NCBI GenBank assembly: GCA_036346405.1
Contig: CM070566.1
Location: 12,271,533 to 12,335,532 of the forward strand
Direction: 5' to 3'
DNA from: Phyllostachys edulis
Lineage: Eukaryota > Streptophyta > Magnoliopsida > Poales > Poaceae
Length of the DNA: 64,000 nt
Under the pieces are notes generated by a model, which worked only from the letters and a program-made list of their open reading frames with translations, did no database searches and was not told the origin of the DNA. A program made the translations under genes and the position numbers. Positions 60,420-64,000 of the stretch are shown here, in pieces (positions within the stretch are counted from its first letter, which is position 1; the number at the start of each line of letters is the position of its first letter).

Positions 60420-61496
60420 AGGATTGTAATTACTCCTTTGGGACCTAAACTATTTTCTCGCAGCTGAGGCGCCAAGAAGTCATTATCGATGTCTGCATTC
60501 TCGCTTGATCTCCGAGCCGCTCACGCCACGCTGCTTTCGACCAAAGGAACATGGAGAAGTTTGATGGTTCCTAAAATCCCATCGAATTCCTTCAAATTTA
60601 CACAACAAATTGCTCGAGCGAAAGGTGAGAGGAGAGCATGTGATGGCAAATTACCTTCCAATCGTGTTTCGGGATTCGCCGATCGTGGTTACTAAACCAA
60701 CCACTCGAAGTCGATCTATTCTTGGCAACATCTCGCGATCTTCATCGCAAATTTCAAGGCACATACAATCGCCTCGAAAGGAGGACGACTTGCACCGATG
60801 AGATGTAACGATTAACGAGACATTGCGCCCGACCATCAAGCGCCAACAGTTCAGAACTCAATTCCTAAGTTTCGATTCATCTGTCATCGTGGCTTTCTGC
60901 CAGGAGTCCGTAGTAGAAGGATAACAGAGATATTGCTTTAAATCCTCCTACTGTCATGCCGAATCCTTCAAATGGCCGATCGATATGCTATCGCCTCGAG
61001 GCGGTCGAGTGGAACAACACAATCGATCGTGAAGACAATCCATCTCGAGAGCCAAAGCGGTTGGTAAGAAGAAGGATAAGAAAGCAAAAAGTCCAAGAAT
61101 AAGATGAAGGGTCAAAACCCAAATGGTTCCAAGGAGGTATTGGTCAGGAATGATAAAGAGCCACGCACATCCAAGCCACACCGGCAGAGAGCAAAGGTAA
61201 GCTACCGACGGAAAAATGATAAGCCTAGGTGGTGTCCTTTCCATAAAAAGGAAGGGCATGACCTTCAGAATCGCCGGGTCTTCCAATGAAAGCTTGAAGA
61301 CTTTTACAACAAGAAGGACCACTTCCCACCCTCGAAAGCAGTAGGTCAAACAAATGGTCATAAATCTTCGATGACGAAGAGAGATGCTGCCTGTGATCCG
61401 CAACACACCATTGAACACATCTACAGGGATCATCGGCATATGAATCAAAGCGATACCAAGGTCGCCGAACGCGAGATGCCAGTCCCAAAGGAGTAA
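60420..61496 (+). pseudogene. Gag of the Tat-like element, 3' part
   Basis: The gag split at 42218 resumes here. Seen: MEKFDGS-type start of the capsid region near 60550, NPIEFLQ-like residues, ANYLPIVFRDSP at 60646, SPRKEDDLHR at 60770, and a later ALNPPTVMP-like piece near 60935. A basic segment rich in Lys (near 61060-61100) precedes KPRWCPFHKKEGHDLQNRRV at 61219, a CxxH zinc-binding-like motif in which the expected Cys before RVF is Arg. Several frameshifts separate these blocks. The frame ends at TAA 61494. No pol follows. Confidence 0.82.
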
Positions 61497-61856
61497 TTAC
61501 AATCCATTAGACAAGAAGATGGCGATACCGCGATCGCCGATCCCTTGAGATGGTAGGACAAATACCAACTCGAGAAGAAAGTCACCTTCGACTAGCAAGT
61601 CGGCTTCAAAGTCGCACCAAAGCCGAACGACAAAGTCAAAGAGGTTCCTCCGACGCAGGGAGCCTTTACTCGCTTATGGCCAACACAAAGAACTCGGGTT
61701 TTATTTAGTCGAAATATTTTTGAAGGCCAACTCTTTTCACCTTAGTTTATTTCTTCGCTTAATTTGAAAATACTCTAAGAAGAGCGACTTTCAGATTTGC
61801 TTAACCGCCTTGGGTGTACTCGCTTCATCTCAACCTGGTTTGAGGAAGAGACACAT

Positions 61857-62117
61857 CTAGTCGAAGCTCTCCTCTCTCGCACGCGGTCCCCGCCCACTAG
61901 AAGGAGCTTCTAGCTTTGTTCGGGCTTCTACTCTTGCTACCAGACGACTTATCGAGTCCAACGAGAAGGACGAGTAAATATTTTAAAGTCCTCTAGACGC
62001 TTGCTTAACTCAAGTTGCCGTTCTCGATTTGATTAAACTAGTCGGAGATGTTAACATTACCTAGTCGAAGCCTCTCCTCTCAAGACGTGGTCCCGCCCAC
62101 TAGAAGGAACTTCCTAG
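61857..62117 (+). repeat. Pair of ~57-bp direct repeats with inverted ends
   Basis: Copies at 61857-61913 and 62061-62117 both read CTAGTCGAAG, then a CTCTCCTCT core, GGTCCC(C)GCCCACTAGAAGGA and CTTC(C)TAG. The outer words CTAGTCGAAGCT and AGGAGCTTCTAG are inverted relative to each other, so each copy could fold. Confidence 0.8.
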
Positions 62118-62216
62118 TGTCAACTCGTTACCACCCTTTCGACCAAAGGCATGACAATTGAGACCCAAAACTACAAGTTAAACAAACCTCTCTGCTTTTG
62201 TAAACCTTTACAGATT

Positions 62217-62485
62217 ATTTACTTAGTTTGTCTAAACAAACTCAAAGAAATAGTCGGGGGCTAGGATAATTTGATTTCAATTTTAGTCTTTATTTCGTTA
62301 ATTATCTTTTGAGTTACTAACTACCGACAAGATGATTTGGTAGAGATAAAACTATTTACTTAGTTTTCACAAACTAAGCAAATAGTCTGGGGCTAGGATA
62401 AAGTCATCACATTTGACTTCATTTCTTAGTCTTTAAATTCTAATTATCTTTTGAGTTACTAACTACTCGACAAGATGATTTGCAG
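62217..62485 (+). repeat. 132-bp tandem duplication
   Basis: Two adjacent copies share TTTACTTAGTTT, AAATAGTCGGGGGCTAGGAT (or CTGGGG) and TTATCTTTTGAGTTACTAAC then CGACAAGATGATTTG. The copies start at about 62217 and 62351. Confidence 0.8.
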
Positions 62486-62583
62486 GAACAAGATGGATTA
62501 CATCAACAAAAGATCGCTTTTCACAAGTTCATTACAGATCACTCAAGAGGAGAGCCCAACCGATCTCCTCTCAAACTTTCCTA

Positions 62584-63924
62584 CTAACCGATTGCATCTC
62601 CTCCATCGACGCCTTCCTTCCGCTTCAGAGCAATTGAAGCCTGGCCGAGTGGTTGCACATTAAGGTTGGGGTCATGAGCTTTAAGTTTTGCTAATGCATA
62701 ACTTATCGCAGCTTCGACCGCCTCCTTTATCGATTCAAATTGGTTGGCCTTCAGAGTGGTCACCAGATCTTGCAAAATCCCAACTTGATCCCCAATGGTA
62801 CTTGTGTGAGCAGCTATTGTATCATCTTGAGGAGTCTTTCCTCACTATGTAGCTCACCAAGCACATTGTTCAGAGCGTGATGTTTCCTTGAAGTTTAATC
62901 TTCATTGCTTCCATCTCCTGCTGGGTACAAGTCGAAGCTCATGAGCTTTTTGTTTTCACCACTTGCTCAAGAAATAAGATTGGTCAAACAAAATAAACTC
63001 CTAGAGGAAAAAGAAAACAAAAATAATCACGGTAAAAGAATTTCTTACCCACTAGTCGAGAATCCAACCTCTTGACCTCTTCATTATGGGAAGCAACGGT
63101 CTCAAAGATACTTTTTTCTCCCATGATACAATATCCTCTACATTCTTCTTTGCAATAAGGATTGTTCGGTCATAAATCACGGCTTTATCCGCGATTTCAG
63201 CCTCAAGTTCTTTCAATTTAACGCCCATTGCTAGAAAGGAAGTGGAAGTGAGAAAAGGGAAATAACTCGAAGGATCGCAGTAAAGAATTACTTACTTGAT
63301 ATTCGAGTTCTCGGCGCCTCAAGGTTTTGATCTTTATTTTGGACATACGAGTAAGCTCGTGAATAATCAAGTTTTCTCTAACTTCATTCTCGAGCTTTTT
63401 TCGCCTCGCCTTCTTTTTTCTCAAAAGAAGCAAGAGTTAGGTAAAGATCAAAGATATAAGCAATCTTAAGTTCAAGACTTATCGCTTAATTTTTCCTCGC
63501 GACTTCATGGTTGCAGAGTTAGCTTTTTAAGCTTTTTCCTGAGGTCTAATACCTCTTCCCTAAACTTTTTCGACTCTCTTTTCATAATCGAGCGAGTCTG
63601 CTAAGGTCTTAAGGCCACCGCTTAACCCGCAGGATAACAAGGATATGAGCATGGGTCAATCGATTGTAAGTTCTTCACAACCATTGACCTAGTCGAAGTT
63701 CTTCTACGACAAGGCCACACTCACAATAAGCCCGGAAGACGGAATTTGCCCATTCTCCCCTCGACCACTATGCCGCCTAATTGCCTAAACCATTTCACAA
63801 GAGTCTTCTCGAATCTTCCCATGACAACTAGGCTGAATTCGCCAGATCCATCTCCGACTCTTCCCACTCGAAACTTTCTCGCCATCTCTCTAAACAGAAA
63901 TTTTGGTCTAAAAAGAGGGCACAA
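62584..63924 (-). pseudogene. Antisense coding region in the Tat-like element
   Basis: On the minus strand there are several coding-like pieces in order: MARKFRVGRVGDGSGEFSLV from about 63885, then a basic coiled-coil-like piece (KRESKKFREEVLDLRKKLKK) near 63580-63520, KKKARRKKLENEVRENLIIH from about 63415, FETVASHNEEVKRLDSRLV near 63100-63040, and a final part DLVTTLKANQFESIKEAVEA with ISYALAKLKAHDPNLNVQPL at 62775-62630. Charged residues with Leu/Ile spacing suggest coiled coils. Gaps between pieces may be introns, stops or both. Some Tat-lineage elements (for example maize Grande) carry an extra antisense gene between gag-pol and the 3' LTR, and this fits that place. Function is unknown. 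I am moderately sure it was once coding. Confidence 0.55.
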
Positions 63925-64000
63925 TTGGAGGGCAATGAGAAGGCAAGAACGACTTCTACAAGCAGAGAAGGCAAGAGCTGAAGAACAAAGCAGAGCTATT
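63925..64000. other. Window edge
   Basis: Purine-rich sequence continuing past the window. It is not assignable from the part visible. Confidence 0.3.

Larger units (their letters stand above)
61497..62583 (+). other. Non-coding region after gag of the Tat-like element
   Basis: Here pol would be expected but is absent. The DNA is AT-rich with two sets of direct repeats described separately. No frame with a known domain was found. Confidence 0.6.
41371..64000 (+). mobile_element. Gag-only Tat-like retrotransposon, split by an 18.2-kb array
   Basis: The left part has an LTR-like region with a TATA box (41755), a PBS-like word (42006) and the start of gag (42075-42218). After the inserted array, gag continues (60420-61496), including its zinc-binding-like motif. 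No protease, RT or integrase follows. Instead there are repeats (61.86-62.49 kb) and a degraded antisense coding region running to the window end. A gag without pol marks a non-autonomous element. The LTR start was not fixed, and the 3' LTR is outside the window. Confidence 0.7.

Noticed and set aside
1..64000. tRNA or rRNA genes
   Set aside because: Only primer-binding sites resembling tRNA 3' ends were seen; no cloverleaf or rRNA core sequence was recognised by eye.

Overview
This window reads as repeat-dense nuclear DNA of a flowering plant, most likely a grass (Poaceae). The inference rests on the mix of elements: a Helitron with both a Rep-helicase and an RPA-like gene, a plant L1-type LINE, a Mutator-type MITE, a hAT relic, Tat-lineage and other Ty3/gypsy retrotransposons with very long LTRs, and gag proteins of grass type. 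The species cannot be fixed from the sequence. I see no intact host gene, no tRNA or rRNA gene, no CRISPR array and no bacterial-style operon. Every protein-coding stretch I recognise belongs to a transposable element, and all carry stops or frameshifts.

Layout. 1-4.3 kb: unassigned DNA, pyrimidine-rich for the first 2.36 kb and AT-rich after that. 4.3-17 kb: a decayed Helitron with the RepHel gene (4.29-8.63 kb), a 954-bp tandem duplication of its 3' end, a older block duplication at 10.2-12.65 kb, and a multi-exon RPA70-like gene (12.75-15.36 kb). 17.32-20.81 kb: a 5'-truncated LINE with a 16-bp target-site duplication (TSD), itself interrupted by a 353-bp Mutator-like element with a 9-bp TSD. 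21.73-22.93 kb: the 3' part of a hAT element on the minus strand. 22.93-28.9 kb: an LTR-like sequence split by a 4,444-bp solo LTR that has a perfect 5-bp TSD (TCCGG); it ends in a 27-bp minisatellite. 28.9-30.48 kb: an LTR-like piece with a minus-strand TATA box. 30.48-37.38 kb: a Tat-lineage gypsy element with 5' LTR, PBS, gag, pol and two 3' tandem arrays, but no 3' LTR. 37.38-37.65 kb: an N-terminal gag fragment with a poly-Asn tract, close to a 100-N assembly gap (37951-38050). 38-41.4 kb: unassigned. 41.4-64 kb: a gag-only Tat-like element whose gag is split by an 18.2-kb LTR-gag-LTR-gag-LTR array on the minus strand; its right part carries a degraded antisense reading region.

How it fits together. 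The window is a nest of insertions rather than a set of cooperating genes: MITE in LINE, solo LTR in LTR, and a triple-LTR array in another element's gag. The most unusual structures are the triple-LTR array, the serial tandem duplications inside the Helitron, the two tandem arrays in the Tat 3' region and the antisense ORF of the non-autonomous Tat-like element. I did not find a convincing new biological system. The three LTR copies differ by many 1-3 nt indels at CTG/CAG/CG sites, so some apparent frameshifts may be consensus errors rather than decay.
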